64,000 nt of DNA from Hofstenia miamia. Lineage: Eukaryota; Xenacoelomorpha; Acoela. Of this stretch, positions 11,098 through 23,004 are shown piece after piece. Location of the stretch: the NCBI GenBank assembly GCA_004352715.1, contig SCFE01000097.1, positions 1,335,435 to 1,399,434 of the forward strand. The letters run 5' to 3'. The notes beneath the pieces are model-generated. The model had not been told where the DNA came from, did not search any database, and saw nothing but the letters and a program-made list of their open reading frames with translations. A program made the position numbers and the translations under genes. The stretch's first letter is position 1; each line of letters starts with the position of its first letter.

Positions 11098-11426
11098 CAG
11101 TGCTGGGTTAACCTAGTAGCAGATGTAGCACTTGTTACAGGCCCCGCGCTTCACACACGCCCCGCACCTGGCAAAAACTTTTGGCATTCCATTATAAAAA
11201 AAGAATTTCAAACAAAGAAAATGTGGTAAACATGAAAAAAATAAAAATAGCTAAAAAACGATAATTAATGTTAATTTGAAAATGTTTTCTTTGGAAATAA
11301 AAGTTTGTATTAGACTCTTTTATTTTTTTGTTGTTGTCAGCATGTAGATAAGTAAATTAATTTCAATCGTTATCCTTACATCAAAGGAAACTGCTACAGG
11401 CCCCGCGCCTTATTAATCCGCCACTG
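11098..11426. mobile_element. hAT-type MITE, 329 bp
   Basis: The ends are 'cagtgctgggttaacc' and 'ttattaatccgccactg', with 'caggccccgcgc' in inverted orientation inside each end. The flanking 8-mers attaacag (11090-11097) and attaccag (11427-11434) match at 7 of 8 positions, a hAT-style duplication. The interior is AT-rich and non-coding. Confidence 0.88.
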
Positions 11427-11434
11427 ATTACCAG

Positions 11435-12131
11435 GCAGTTGAATTAATTGAATCAATTAGGCGAAACAAACAATCTTTCCAAATAAGAGGAATCCAGTTC
11501 ACACTCTAACCCCAAGGTGGACCTGCTGCGGCAGATAAGTAAACCAAATCCCTCTCCTTTACTTTGCGAATGAAGTGCGATTTGAGGTTGAATCGAAAAT
11601 TCGATTTGCTGTTTAGAGGGGCCTGATGCCACACTAATATATACAAAAGGCATTGCTAATTTCGGTTTCAGAATATTGTTAAAACTGCAACGTCCGACCC
11701 TATGGAATTGACTGTATATGAAATACAAATTTAAGTGAAAAATTTGCAATGAGTGTTAGATAGAATAAAATTGTTCAACTTGTGAAACTAATTTTTATTG
11801 CACACAGAGCATTACTGGCAAACAATCACTTTGACACAATGTTCCAACACTGAATAAAGTTCAATCAATTACCGGTTTGTAAATGATTCGTAGAATTTAA
11901 AAACGAATTTTACTGCCAAATTCAAAAGAAAACATTACAAAATATATATAAAAATAATAATAATAATAATATTTATTTTTAAAATCCTCTGTATATATAA
12001 TCACTATTTAAAATAAAGTGATAAGCACTTATTAAGATTTTAAAAATACTTTTTTCTGGTTTAATGACTAAGATTGGTTGTTGAATTTGATTGAGTTCTG
12101 TGGTAATTTAAATAGTTGATTTTCCTTGGTT
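11435..12131. other. AT-rich stretch, LINE 3' flank at its end
   Basis: Includes an (aat)n run near 11955 that may be the 3' end of the minus-strand LINE next to it. A 98-codon minus frame at 11453-11749 has no recognisable motif. Confidence 0.4.
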
Positions 12132-12895
12132 TCAAATACTTTTTACATTTCTTTTAAAGTTCTTAATTAATTCTTCTTCTTTAAATTGAGGTGGTAATTC
12201 ATTCCATAAATCAATACAAAAATTAGTAAATGAGTTCATCATATTTTTCTTAAATTTAAGTTTTTTTTAAGAATTTGTTCTGAAATGTATTTTAGTTCAT
12301 ATTTTGTTTCTTACCTTCAATTTGAAAAATACTTCTAGAAATTTTAGTTTTTGTAGATATTCTAATGAAAATAAGTAGTTATCTTCTTTGATTGTAGCTT
12401 GATTTCTTCTTTCATAGATGGTATTGATATTTCAATTGAAAATTCTTTCTAGTTTGATCTTCATTCTTTTATTGAGAGTTGTTAATAAATAGGCTGAAAA
12501 TAAGTAATAAAGCAATATATATGATTTTATTAGAGTAATTTTCCAATTTATAGGCTGAATTTTTTAATTTTAGTTACCGTTCTGATTCCTTCGTATCATT
12601 TTCTGCATTATTTTGTTAGATTCAATTTCAATGTTAACTTATTGTCAAAGATTATTACTAAGTATTTAATTTTTGTATCTTCTTGTAAGATATTATTGTT
12701 TATTTTTAACATTAATTTTTCAGTCTTGTTAGAAATATTTAATACCATAACTCTAGTCTTTTCAACATTTAATTTCATTTTACTTTTTTCTAAGTATATA
12801 TTATATTTTATAGACACACATTCATAGATACTGTTTCTGAAAAGATAAAAGTCCGTTCTTATATGTCCTGTCAAATAGCCCTCTAACATCAGCTC
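12132..12895 (-). pseudogene. LINE reverse transcriptase C-terminal remnant
   Basis: On the minus strand the first part reads 'KMKLNVEKTRVMVLNISNK' and 'NNNILQEDTKIKYLVIIFDN'. This is the post-catalytic segment of non-LTR reverse transcriptases (LN..KT..M.F then I..V..FKYLG..ID). After frame changes it ends with 'FTNFCIDLWNELPPQFKEE' and 'IKNFKRNVKSI', the WNxLPxxI...FKxxL terminal block, and a stop at 12132-12134. The catalytic half is missing. Confidence 0.85.
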
Positions 12896-14604
12896 AAAAA
12901 TTGCTGCTTAAGATTCTCATCCTCGTGTAACAATAGATCCTCCTCTAATCTTCCCAGAATTTACAAATCGATTTCCACTGCGAATTACTTTTATTAAATA
13001 ATTATTCTACTAGTTTTACGCTCCAAAATCTTGACAATCTATGGTATTATCCGGAATTGTTTTTCAAAGCGTGATATCTAAATATGGAATATCTCTCAAA
13101 TGTAGCTATAAATTCTATTTTGTAAATTTCTTTAAATTTGTCACCTACTTCGTATGGTGAAATTTAATTATTAGTATCATATCAGCTTGTTGTAGCTCTA
13201 TTGGGTTGCAGTGATAAACATTGTTCTAGTTACTCGCCTTAGAACACACTGAAATTTGTTTAGAATTGAAATTACGCTGATGAGAATTTGTGTGATGTGC
13301 TGGTGCTTTATCACGCTAGAAGACAAAGTTGCCAGTAAGATAGGGAAAATAAATAATGGAAACCATTTGTTGTTGTAGGCAATGATATATACTTATCAGC
13401 ATCTATGGCAATGTTCAAGTTCTATATGTATAAAATAATCAGCCGCTACTATTTTCCAGAGACCAAATTTGAATGTAATTTTTTCATCAAAGTGTCTGTT
13501 TTCAGGTGTTCTTTGTATTTTTAGTGTGTGTTAGGAATTCCCGATTATTAATGTGCATGAGTAGCCGTGAATTAGTAATAGCGCACGGATTTCGCATATA
13601 CTCACAACCGCAGTGTGCGAGTTGGGCAAATATTTTCGAAATTGCGGGTATGATTTTACGAATTATTCTTCAAAAGCTATCATCAATAATTGAGATGCAA
13701 CAATAATTCACTGCTTAGGGCTCAAAATTTTGCTTGACAAATAATGGTTAGTAAAACAGTAGTCAAAAGCGGTTTGTTCAGTTAAGTTGACTTCAGTTGT
13801 GAAAACTTGAATGAATTAAATTCATTAAATCTAACTTAGTTGATACAATATTCAATTGGTACACACACATTTATTTGATTTCGAAAATTATGTTCAAATA
13901 TTTCATCAGAAACAGCAGTTGTTAATTGAATGGCTCATTTGATGATTTATTTTTCATATTGAAACTAGAAGTTCGAGTCTCGAATGTGCACTCGATTATA
14001 GTAGCAAAGCTTTGGGTTGTTTTACAAACTCATGTTATCATACATACATGTTCATCGCAATTTTAAATGACTTTTCACCTTCCAGTTCGTATTAAACATT
14101 CCAAGCAGCATACAATGTATTACAGTTAGAATGAAAAATTGGATAGAATATCATGTGTTTTATTTTAAATCTGGAAAATGACTGATTGTTATTTAAATGA
14201 CGTTTCCTCGTCATATACAGATGCCTATGTATGGTCCAACTACATTATAGAAATCCATGTTAGTATGCACAATGAGCGGTGATCTACTTTATGAAATATA
14301 AAACTTTGTCATAGGAGACCTATATTTTCTAGATTAAAATGCTGTTGATTTTAAAAATTCTAAGGGCGCAGTCCGGGAATAGTTTTTACTCCGCGAGTGT
14401 GGGTTTGATACAAAAATCTATACCCCCGTTCCTTTGTTAATGAGATATTGTGGTTTTTGAGAGGCTGCCATTCAAACTACGAAGCGCTTGATGTAAAAGT
14501 CTACGGTTACTCTATGCAATCCAATTGCAAGAAGTAATTAATCTTAGAATCGCGACTATGTTTACATTATGAGACGCGATTGTTCTTGTAATTGATCACA
14601 GTAA
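12896..14604. other. No gene recognised
   Basis: AT-rich sequence with short chance frames. The longest, 66 codons at 13506-13706, has no motif I recognise. A GC-richer patch at about 14365-14500 has no identifiable feature. Confidence 0.4.
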
Positions 14605-14709
14605 AGGTGTGTTCCCACTATCTTCTTTTATTAGCAGATTTTAGTTGAAAATGCTATTATTTTCGTTTACATTGGCGATTTTTTATCAGAAACCCCGGAT
14701 TTGGATGAG

Positions 14710-14776
14710 CGTTCAGACTATCGATTATTTATCAGATGATAAATTATCATCTGATAAAAAATCGATAGTCTGAACG
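14710..14776. repeat. 67-bp near-perfect palindrome in Harbinger subterminal region
   Basis: The arms 'cgttcagactatcgatt' and its reverse complement flank 'atcagatgat' and its complement around a short centre. Related motifs ('cgttcagact', 'cagatgataaaa') recur near the right terminus. This could be a transposase-binding cluster, or the fused terminal repeats of a second related element. Confidence 0.8.
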
Positions 14777-14869
14777 AAATAACAACTCCAATTATATTTT
14801 GATTGACAGTGAGAGAAATAGCAACATCTTTTCAATTACAATATAAACAATGCTTGCATATTTTGGATC

Positions 14870-15238
14870 ATGCAATTTAACACGTTAATGGATAACAATA
14901 TCGATAATTTAAAAGTGCTGCTTTTAGTTGCTATACAGCAGAACAATCAATTGCTTGCGATTACCATCATTCAAAAAATTAAATGTAGGAAAAACAGAAG
15001 CTGCTGGTGTCGGCAATATTTAAGAAGAAAATCAGTCGGAACAATCCATTTGATAAATGAACTGCGCATAGATGATCCTTTGTACCACATTTATTTAAGA
15101 GTAGATGCCACTTCCTTTGAGGTTTTGATGCAGAAGATACATTCAAATGTGGCAAGGAAATCAACGCGATTACAGAAACTTATATCTGTTGAAATTCGTC
15201 TTGCAGCGTTTTTGAGATTCCTTTATAAGTGCGATTAA
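14870..15238 (+). pseudogene. Harbinger transposase, N-terminal fragment
   Basis: ATG at 14870. From about residue 42 it reads 'RSCWCRQYLRRKSVGTIHLI', then 'DDPLYHIYLRVDATSFEVLM' and 'TRLQKLISVEIRLAAFLRFL'. These correspond to the family pattern RRxWWVRPxLxxR...L..EL..DP..F..FLRM....F..LL and IS..ERLAxTLRFLATG. The frame stops at residue 122, before the DDE catalytic domain, which is absent downstream. The product could not catalyse transposition. Whether it binds DNA is unknown. Confidence 0.85.
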
Positions 15239-15786
15239 TTTAAGGACGTCATTGTGCGCCCACTGCTGCCGTAATTATATAATGATCAACTATTGAAATT
15301 ACTAATCCGTTTCCACTTGTAATTCTCATATGCGCAAACAACCCTGGATTATAATTTGAATGGCTCCGTGAAACTGAATCTTGTAATAATATAATTTATA
15401 AAGCGTGCATTTCTTGCCAAATAAATAATTCGATTTTGAGTATAAAATATTTCAATTAGCAATTAAAGCTGAAATATAATGTTGAAATATTTCAACGACA
15501 ATAATTTATGTTTCGAAGTCTGTTCCCTACTTGAGAAGTAAGCAATTAGTTTCAAGTAGCTATTCGACTAGTTTTAGCACCGTTCAGACTCGATTTTTTT
15601 CAGCTGATAAAAAAGCAGATGGAGTGTTCGGACTATAGCCTTTTATCCCTGATTTCTTGACAGATGATAAAAGTCGATAGTGGGAACACACCTTAAGGTG
15701 GGTTCCCTGTGCAATTCCAATAGTATTGATTATTAAACATGTTTGCTGATTGGATACAATTTATTTAATCAAATTCACAATGCAAG

Positions 15787-15879
15787 ATGCCTTCTGTACA
15801 GCTGGTTGAAGAAATAATACGATTTATTACTGAGGTCCAAGAGCGGCATTCGTTATGGAACATAACAAATAAGGATTAA
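15787..15879 (+). pseudogene. MADF-like domain fragment
   Basis: The frame from ATG 15787 reads 'VEEIIRFITEVQERHSLWNI' and stops at 15877-15879. This resembles the first helix of MADF (Myb/SANT-like) domains, with the pattern LIxxVxxxPxLW. Mobile Harbinger elements often carry a MADF/Myb-like partner gene, and this fragment begins about 90 bp beyond the Harbinger right end, beside 'ggtgggttccctgtg', which looks like a variant Harbinger end. The link is inference, since only 30 residues remain. Confidence 0.45.
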
Positions 15880-16044
15880 TGTTTACGGCAACTCACTGAA
15901 AATTATGGGAGAAGGTAACTGTTTTAATGAAATGGACAGGTATGAAATACTTAGAATATCTTTAAACAATTCATAAAACATATTTAGTTCAAGACTGCCG
16001 ATCAAAGTGGCATAACTTGAGGATTACATTTGCCTGAAAGCTAC

Positions 16045-16464
16045 TTAAAGAAAAAGATTTAGATAGGTCTGAAAGCCCTGAGAGGGCCATGTTAGGAGAT
16101 GATGACCAAGTATAAGGTCAACCTCGTCAAATTTGTTTACTTCGGTTTTTATTTGGGAAAAAAGCCGTTGTACAGAAACTGAATGTTTATATTGTCCAAT
16201 TAAATTACACTTGGCAATTTTCAAAATATTATAGGCACCTGAATGCAACCAAGAATAAAGTGTTGCCAAACGTTTGAGATGCACTATAGCCTTGAATTTG
16301 TCTAAGTAATCGTTTTTAGAATTTAAACTTGGTTGCATTGATCGCATCAAAATAGTTTCAGCCATTTTCATAGGAGATTTTGTTGGTTTTAATACTTTTA
16401 CTTTGTAATTTAAATTTGCATGCTTTAAAATTAAATTAGAGGGAAATGTTTTACAAAGTGCCAA
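16045..16464 (-). pseudogene. Decayed hAT transposase C-terminus
   Basis: The minus frame includes 'LYSWLHSGAYNILKIAKCNL' followed by 'HSVSVQRLFSQIKTEVNK'. This aligns with the hAT dimerisation block W..H...YP.L..LA...L.IP.SSA.VERxFS....., with Gln in place of the usual Glu before Arg. The frame is 139 codons with no clear start and unrelated sequence on both sides. No terminal repeats were found. It is probably an old remnant. Confidence 0.5.
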
Positions 16465-17152
16465 TGCTTATGTTAAGCGAAATATTGTTATTGCATTTCT
16501 TGGCGCTCCTTAAACCATGATATTAAATGTAAATGTTTATTTGGATAATAGCTATCTTATCTTAAGCAAAATATATTGATATAAGTTAAATTATAAAATT
16601 TATTAGCACTTTGAAATTTAGCCCAAGAATTTTTTTGGGAAATATTAATCATTTAAAGTTGTAAGTAAAACCTAATTATTAAATGTTTTGAGATCCACAG
16701 CAAAGCACTTCATATCAACGAAGAGTTGCTAATAAACTTAATAATAGATTTTGTTTGTGTAACCATTCATTTGAAAAGTGTCAGTCTCATGTATTGAGCG
16801 ACTTATTATCTTAAACAAAATAACTTTTTTCAGAATACATTAATTCGACTTCTTTATCATAAAATTCATACGAACATAAAACAAGAACTGAATCTTGGTT
16901 TTCGAATTATACAAATTCTTATTTCACAATGTAATCAACAGAAACCGTGTATAGGTACTGTAAGAAAGTTTTTGTCGATATGAAAACTATTGAGCAACGG
17001 ATGCAATTTTAAACTGAAGAGACACCGGCAGCATTGATAATTAATGATTTTACAAATATTTGTACACAATAATAAACATTTACAATTTTACAAAAAGTAA
17101 AAGACCAGAGCTTGACAATTTAAGGCATAGAAGAACTTTCGGTCTTCTAAAT

Positions 17153-17428
17153 TTATCCTCTGTCAATGCTCTCCCAAATTGCTATGATATTATCAAGTCC
17201 AATAAGAAAACCATCCTCGTGATTGCCTCGCTCCCATACTCTTTGATGTGTTACCGACAGATCTTTAGGCAAACGTACAGTCTTTCCAAGATCAATGATC
17301 CAAACATTAGCTTTTAACTTCGAGTCAACAATGAAGAGAAAAGAGGCACCGATAATTTCATGCTTTGCAAAAAAATCTGACGTTGGAAGCACCTCTCTCA
17401 TATTGCGTAGACGGTCCAAAATTCTCCT
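17153..17428 (-). CDS. itpk: Inositol-trisphosphate 3-kinase, last coding exon
   Basis: Acceptor 'tttatatttag' precedes 17428, and the frame runs 91 codons to the stop at 17153. It encodes the C-terminal lobe of an ITPK. It begins RRILDRLRNMREVL, then 'SDFFAKHEIIGASFLFIVD', then 'ANVWIIDLGKTVRLP' with the metal-binding Asp of the IDFGKT motif (Phe is Leu here). It ends 'GNHEDGFLIGLDNIIAIWES', the conserved GNREDGYLxGLDNL block. The enzyme phosphorylates Ins(1,4,5)P3 at the 3-OH to give Ins(1,3,4,5)P4. The phase agrees with the exon at 18979-19077. Confidence 0.95.
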   Translation of the reverse strand, partial: RRILDRLRNMREVLPTSDFFAKHEIIGASFLFIVDSKLKANVWIIDLGKTVRLPKDLSVTHQRVWERGNHEDGFLIGLDNIIAIWESIDRG

Positions 17429-18978
17429 CTAAATATAAAAAGAATGCATGATGCAATTAGGCTTAATTTCAGCTAAGTAAATTGTCTACAATTCTCTTCC
17501 GCATATAAATTATAGTAAATGTGCTAAACAAATATATGATGCGATTTACGCATAATTCGCTTATCAAAGTAAAAACTTAGAAAGTAGGTCAAAATCAAAA
17601 TATAAACAATTATTCAAGAAGTACAGTGGATAACAAAACTGAGATTGAGCCCAAATCAAACTTTACATTTTACAAAAAAAAAACATGCCAAATTTATTAA
17701 ATCAATTGCGGGTGCGTGAATTTCTTTCTCATGGGATATACTAGCACTTCAGTTTATTTATTACATGAAAAATTTGCCAAAATAAGCACTTTCAATGAAC
17801 TTAGAAATATTGATTACGTCATTAACAATGGATGATACGCGGAATTATAACAAAAACTTGGAACTAATTCAATTTTAATAAAAACAAGTCAAATAAAGAG
17901 ATGTGGGCTAATAACACAAATAAAGACTAAAAACTTTAGTTAACATTTTGAAGATATCGCAAATATATGTTTGGAATTTTAACCTGCAATTTACAAAGAG
18001 GGCCTTTGAATTCCCAAACAGTAATACCTTTGTTTAAAGTGAACTTAAGAATCAAGTATCATTACAAATTTGTAGGACATCTTTAATATCTGTAAATGCT
18101 GTTACTGAATTATGCAACGGGGTATCAAAGCCTACAGCAAAATATTGTTACATAAAATACATGTCCTTCATTTATTTTCATTCAATCTTTCAAAACAAAA
18201 AATGACCTGCCGTTGTTCCTAATTGAGCGTTAAAAGAAGTAGCAAAATTGAAAACACTTTCTTAAACAGTGGCAATTTTTCATTATCGGATCAAAACAAC
18301 TGCAAACAGCAATGTTGTTAACAATATGATAGGCTAACTCAAATGCGTTTGTAACAAACATGGATGACAATACTGGCATTTTTTGTTTTATCAAAACAAT
18401 ACTGCATTATAACTTTCGTGCTTATACCAAAGATAAATTTCATCAGTTTAGCATTTAATTTTATTTATTCAAAGAAAAGGTATCTAAAGTCTATCTGAAA
18501 CTGAAGTTGCCGTTACCTTGAATACATCCTAAAAATAAGGCTAGCTTTTGAGACAGGTAAATTTTTTCGATATTCTCAGTGATCAAAACAGAAAGATGAA
18601 TAGCCCATAACTCAAAATATTTATTGATATTTTTACAGTTGTTTAAATATTTAATGCAATGTTAGAAACAAAAAGGTAAGTAACATTTTTAGAAGTTAAC
18701 TAAGAACATACTCAAAACTCAGAATGTTGAAAATTTTAGTCTTAGTAGGAAACAATTTCTATTACAAACGTAAAAACTGCCAATTGACAGTTTTCAATCA
18801 AACTAAAAAATCGAATACCATTTCAGAAAACGGCACTATTAAAATCTTAAAGAATAAATATTTTTCTGGTATTTGCAGCAGGACAATTTTGATTTTACTG
18901 TTCGGAAGGAGAAACTAATAATTCATGATATATATAAACCGATCATAATGTAAATATTAAAACATAAAATTCGGCTAC

Positions 18979-19077
18979 CCTGACTTCACATGTTGGAGCA
19001 AACTTTCGAAAATGAGGGCGAATATCATCCACGGTTTTCACTTTCTTGAAATCTGTGCAGGATTCCCCATTTGTATA
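18979..19077 (-). CDS. itpk: Inositol-trisphosphate 3-kinase, penultimate exon
   Basis: 33 codons in phase 0 at both borders, with acceptor 'gctgatgtttag' before 19077 and donor 'gtagcc' after 18979. It reads NGESCTDFKKVKTVDDIRPH and ends 'KFAPTCEVR', matching the ITPK stretch DGTVN.DFKKTK..EQV...F..F.....EVL. It joins directly to RRILDRL of the next exon, reproducing the EVLRRYLNRL-type helix of the vertebrate enzyme. The intron between this exon and the last one is about 1.55 kb. Confidence 0.93.
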
Positions 19078-19719
19078 CTAAACATCAGCAATAAATGCAA
19101 AATCGATTAAAATGAATTTTTGATAGAAACAGCCTTTTAGTGTACACGAACAATATTTTGTCGTTATTGACCAATGTAGCATTTTCCACATGCTTCTTAA
19201 GATATGAATTTTAATAAAATAATGCTGAAAGGATTGCTATAGTATACAAGTAAACGCTCAATGTATAATTCACTAATTACAACATATCAATTAATCGGGT
19301 CAATTCCTATGATGAGGGGTAAAAATGGCAAAAAATATATAAACATTTGCATATTTTAGGCATAGTCCAAAACTTAAAAATGAACAAATGATTCCTACAT
19401 ATTGAAAAAAAGCATTTTTTCACCACGTAGGTGATGCAAATGATGTTAAAATGGGGTGTGTCGGCTCTTCAAATTTATAGTGCAGGTCTCACAACGTTCA
19501 GGTCAAGAAAACATATTTCAATTTGTACAAGCTTCTTCGTATAATTCCCCAGGTAATGTGATTCAAAAATCGAACTTTGAAATTCTCAAATTTTATATTA
19601 ATGCAATATATGTTCTTACTTAGTCTAAAGCGAAATCGATATAAATGAGATGCCAAATTATTTTGAATTAAAGATTCATAAGAAATTCCTATTAAATGAG
19701 ATATGTATAATTATGCTAC

Positions 19720-19869
19720 CTTAATACCCTCGATGCGGAATCCCAATTGAGATGATGAACTGGTATTCTCGCGCCACGTCATGTATCGTACTTTACTTAT
19801 AGCACCGGCTTTCTTCTCCTCACTAGTGGGAGCGTTGGGATCGACTTTGATCATTTTTTGGTACAAGTC
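19720..19869 (-). CDS. itpk: Inositol-trisphosphate 3-kinase, middle exon
   Basis: 50 codons in phase 0, with acceptor 'acatttttag' before 19869 and donor 'gtagca' after 19720. It encodes [18 protein letters not shown], then '[20 protein letters not shown]' and 'FRIEGIK'. This is the highly conserved DMYxKMIxVDPxAPTxEE...[25 protein letters not shown] region that lines the inositol-phosphate pocket in ITPKs and distinguishes them from IPMK and IP6K. It is among the most family-specific exons of the gene. Confidence 0.96.
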
Positions 19870-22185
19870 CTAAAAATGTAGATTGTCAGCAAGCATTTAC
19901 AACTTTGATTTTTACAATATTTCCTCGTAATATGAGAAGGACTGAAAAACTATTACAATGAAATTGGTAGAAATCATGAGAGATAAGATGAACTGTATAC
20001 TCATGTGCTATGGAAGTATCTAAATAAATATCATGTAACGTTGAATTGTCATCCACAAGTGTAGGTTACAACAACACTTACGCATTACCACCATGAATTT
20101 ACATCATTTATGATATTTTTGAAAAGAGATTCATAATTAGCAACACAGCTTTGATCAGGACTACGTCATAAAAGCACAGGCGTTCATTACACAGTATGTC
20201 ATTTAGTATGAAGTTGCGGAATATTGATTGTTTATTATTACTAGCAACATTAAAAATATAACCGCCGAATTTTCTCGACAAATTTCAAGGTTAGAAAGGT
20301 CATTTTTCAGAGTTCGTTGAAATCATTACATTTGCTATTGCTAAGAGAGCTACTGAGGGATGCATAACAGAAACTACTGTAGATATCCAGAATTTGAAAG
20401 AACAATGGGATATGAATTACTCCTTTTTCAATTACATTATAAAACCTAGTCCGATGAAGAACCATTGGCGGCGCCACATCCTCTGAATATGTGCCAGGGT
20501 CTCCTCAGCTATAATAGAAGCTGCTATAATAGAAGCTATGCCATGGGACCACATTAACCCAGCTATTTAATGAAACTTGACATTGGGGCGGAAAAGCGAA
20601 CAAATAAAAAAGACCAAATGGGACTGGGACCAATAACTCTGGTACCGCAGAACAATAGTTCGAGAATATACTTACCCTACGCATTTTATCCGGCTTTGTG
20701 AATTTCCGAAAAAATTACTTCACAAAATTCTCTTCTTAAAAATTAATAGTAAAAAATGAAAACCTAAATTTAATAAACACCAAGCACACCAACTAACAAA
20801 AATAAAGCCGGGCATCAACCAAAACAAAATTAAATGTAATTGTAAAGTATAGAAGCATATCATTGTATCTTTGAATTGACTATTTGTGCTGAAGATTTTG
20901 ATATTCTATATCATTGTATACTTGAATTTCAAAATTTTACATTTTGCATAATGCACGAATTTTAACGAATATTATTCCTTCCTGCAATGAATTCTCGAAT
21001 TATGCACAGAAACGTAGTCAATGTTCTACGATTTCAAATTTTCTAACATGATGGGAAAAAATTGTTTGAAAACGAGCTATTGAAAATCTGTCCACTTAAT
21101 AGCAACTGGCTTGTTTTCGAGAACGCTTGCTACCACATTATAAAATTCTGCCTCACGTAAGATCCTATTACTTTTTATAAGCTGCACAAATAGTATAAAT
21201 TAGTAACAGGCCTGTGTATTTAATGAGTTGTTTGCTTAAATTAAACGCAACAATTATGATGAGCTTGATATATTTATCACAATTTTCACTTTAACTTCCA
21301 AATTTACAAGCTATGAAAAATGATAATCTTAACTGAACTCTCCGAAACGTTTTCCAAATATTATATATATATATATGCAGTTTACAAAATACATTCAATG
21401 TATGATTCGAAATGTTGATGTTAAATTACGATTTAAAATTATTTTATCACCACCTGTGTAAAGATACTTTAAATTATTTAGAAGTGGCTTTGCAAGGATT
21501 TTTCATTTCCCAAGGGAAATACAACAACAAAGCCATTTTGCAACTGCTTCACCCAAGAGCAATGCGTACACACTTCAAATTTATTGGCCAATGATATTTG
21601 TAAATTGAACGCAACAAAATGTATTTAACAAGCTTTACCACTTTTTGTACTGGTGAAATAACCATATGGTTCTTATAAATTTCGAAGATAAAACAACTAC
21701 TCCGGCGGAGAAAAACCCGGAATTCACATTCAAATTTTAGTATTTTACAATTCCAAAAACAACACAGATTTACTATGAACATTGAAATAAACTATTACCA
21801 TATTCATTCCAGCTAAGTGTATAACTCTACATAAAGAGACAACCGATACTTCGAATATGAATTGAACACATTATTAGAAATAGCGCTGAATCATCCTACA
21901 AAAAATATTTGGTGAAACAGATTAACTATGTCACTTCTGCTTATCTCTTGTTTACGAACAGTGATATCAAGATGGAATCTTAAAATAGCTCATTACAAAA
22001 GTTCTTTGTGAAGAATATTTTTTAGTATTTGCTAGCACTCCATTGGATTTCCAGGTGCATTAGTGAACTTTCATTGATGGATAGGAATAATTATCGTCAC
22101 ATGATTGGACGAGAATTGTCCACCGTTTACTTTGCAAATTCCGACAAAGCCAAAAATGTACAAAATCGATAGTCCGGTTGTTTAA
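19870..22185. other. ITPK intron sequence, no further feature named
   Basis: AT-rich. It includes a short direct repeat 'gctataatagaagct' twice near 20505-20535, a GC-richer patch at 20450-20660, and a (TA)n run near 21361. No exon was recognised. Confidence 0.5.
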
Positions 22186-22887
22186 ACAAAACCAATACTA
22201 AAACCGGATATTGCTTGTATTGTCAACGTAACATTGAAATCATCAGATACTGGCAATAGATTCATGGAAGACATACAACTCAAAAGAGCATCAGCGGATA
22301 TGGTTGAGGTTTTACTTCCAATCAAAAGTGCTTTGAACAATTTCCAAAGTGATAACTGTGTCATCATTGAATGCTTCAAAATCTGGTACGACTTGAGGTC
22401 AGAGGTACCGACATCTTTCCAACAGGTTCTCTGCAAACGAGTTGATATGGCCCTGCAAGACTGCATTCTTGCAGCGAACTTGCTGGATCATAGGTTTTGT
22501 GGGAAGAACTTGGATTCAATGGAGCTGAAGAAAGCAAAAGATTTTATCAGGTCAATCGATGAATCAGTTACTGGTGCTCTTGTTGCACATATTGCTCAAG
22601 AAGAAGTCCCATATACAGCCGATCTATTCACTGAGAGCTACCAAGAGACCTCCCCAATAGCCTGGTGGAAGTGTGGAGTACGCCAAGGTTTCTCTGAAAA
22701 ACTTTGCGAAATAGCAGTATCACTCGTGTCCGCTGTTGGATCATCTGCAGGGCTCGAACGCCAGTTTTCAACACTCAGCATGGCATACGGTCGTCTGCGC
22801 AACAAGCTTGGTCATGAGAAGGCTTCTAAACTTGCATTTACATATCGACAGTTGAACAAAAAAATGAAATTTTCTTCAATTAATTGA
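22186..22887 (+). pseudogene. hAT transposase C-terminal fragment (DUF659/hATC type)
   Basis: The frame is open from 22186 to TGA at 22885-22887 with no Met start. It carries 'ADMVEVLLPIKSALNNFQSD', then 'LAANLLDHRFCGKNL' (the ..A..LDPRFK block), 'PIAWWKCGVRQGF' and the hATC dimerisation signature 'SSAGLERQFSTLSMAYGRLR' near the end. The N-terminal BED finger and the first two catalytic Asp blocks are absent. Codon use is less AT-rich than the flanks, consistent with a fairly recent insertion. Confidence 0.88.
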
Positions 22888-23004
22888 AGTTTTTTCAACG
22901 ATTAGTTTTTTTTCTGTGAGAACAATAAAAAACATAAAAACACGTTTTTTTCAATAAAAAACTGCTTGTTTTTTAGATAAAAAACATGTAATCGACCAAC
23001 CCTG
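22186..23004 (+). mobile_element. hAT element 3' portion inside an ITPK intron
   Basis: The coding remnant 22186-22887 is followed by an AT-rich tail ending 'tcgaccaaccctg' at 23004, the reverse complement of a CAGGGTTGG hAT terminus. No matching left terminus or 8-bp duplication was found upstream, so the element is 5' truncated. It lies antisense to ITPK. Confidence 0.75.

Larger units (their letters stand above)
14605..15693. mobile_element. PIF/Harbinger element, deleted, 1.09 kb
   Basis: The terminal inverted repeats begin 'aggtgtgttcccactatc' at both ends, 18 identical bp followed by a further imperfect match. Exact TAA trinucleotides at 14602-14604 and 15694-15696 are the expected PIF/Harbinger target-site duplication. 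The interior carries the first part of a Harbinger transposase (14870-15238) and subterminal repeats of 'cagatgataaa' and 'cgatagt' type. The element is far shorter than an autonomous one, so it would depend on transposase from elsewhere. Confidence 0.92.

Noticed and set aside
13960-13995. tRNA-like B box ('agttcgagtctcg')
   Set aside because: No cloverleaf or matching A box at the right distance could be found.
17060-17317. 85-codon plus-strand frame
   Set aside because: It lies antisense to the last ITPK exon and has no motif of its own.
22182-22466. 94-codon minus-strand frame
   Set aside because: It is the reverse of the hAT transposase fragment.
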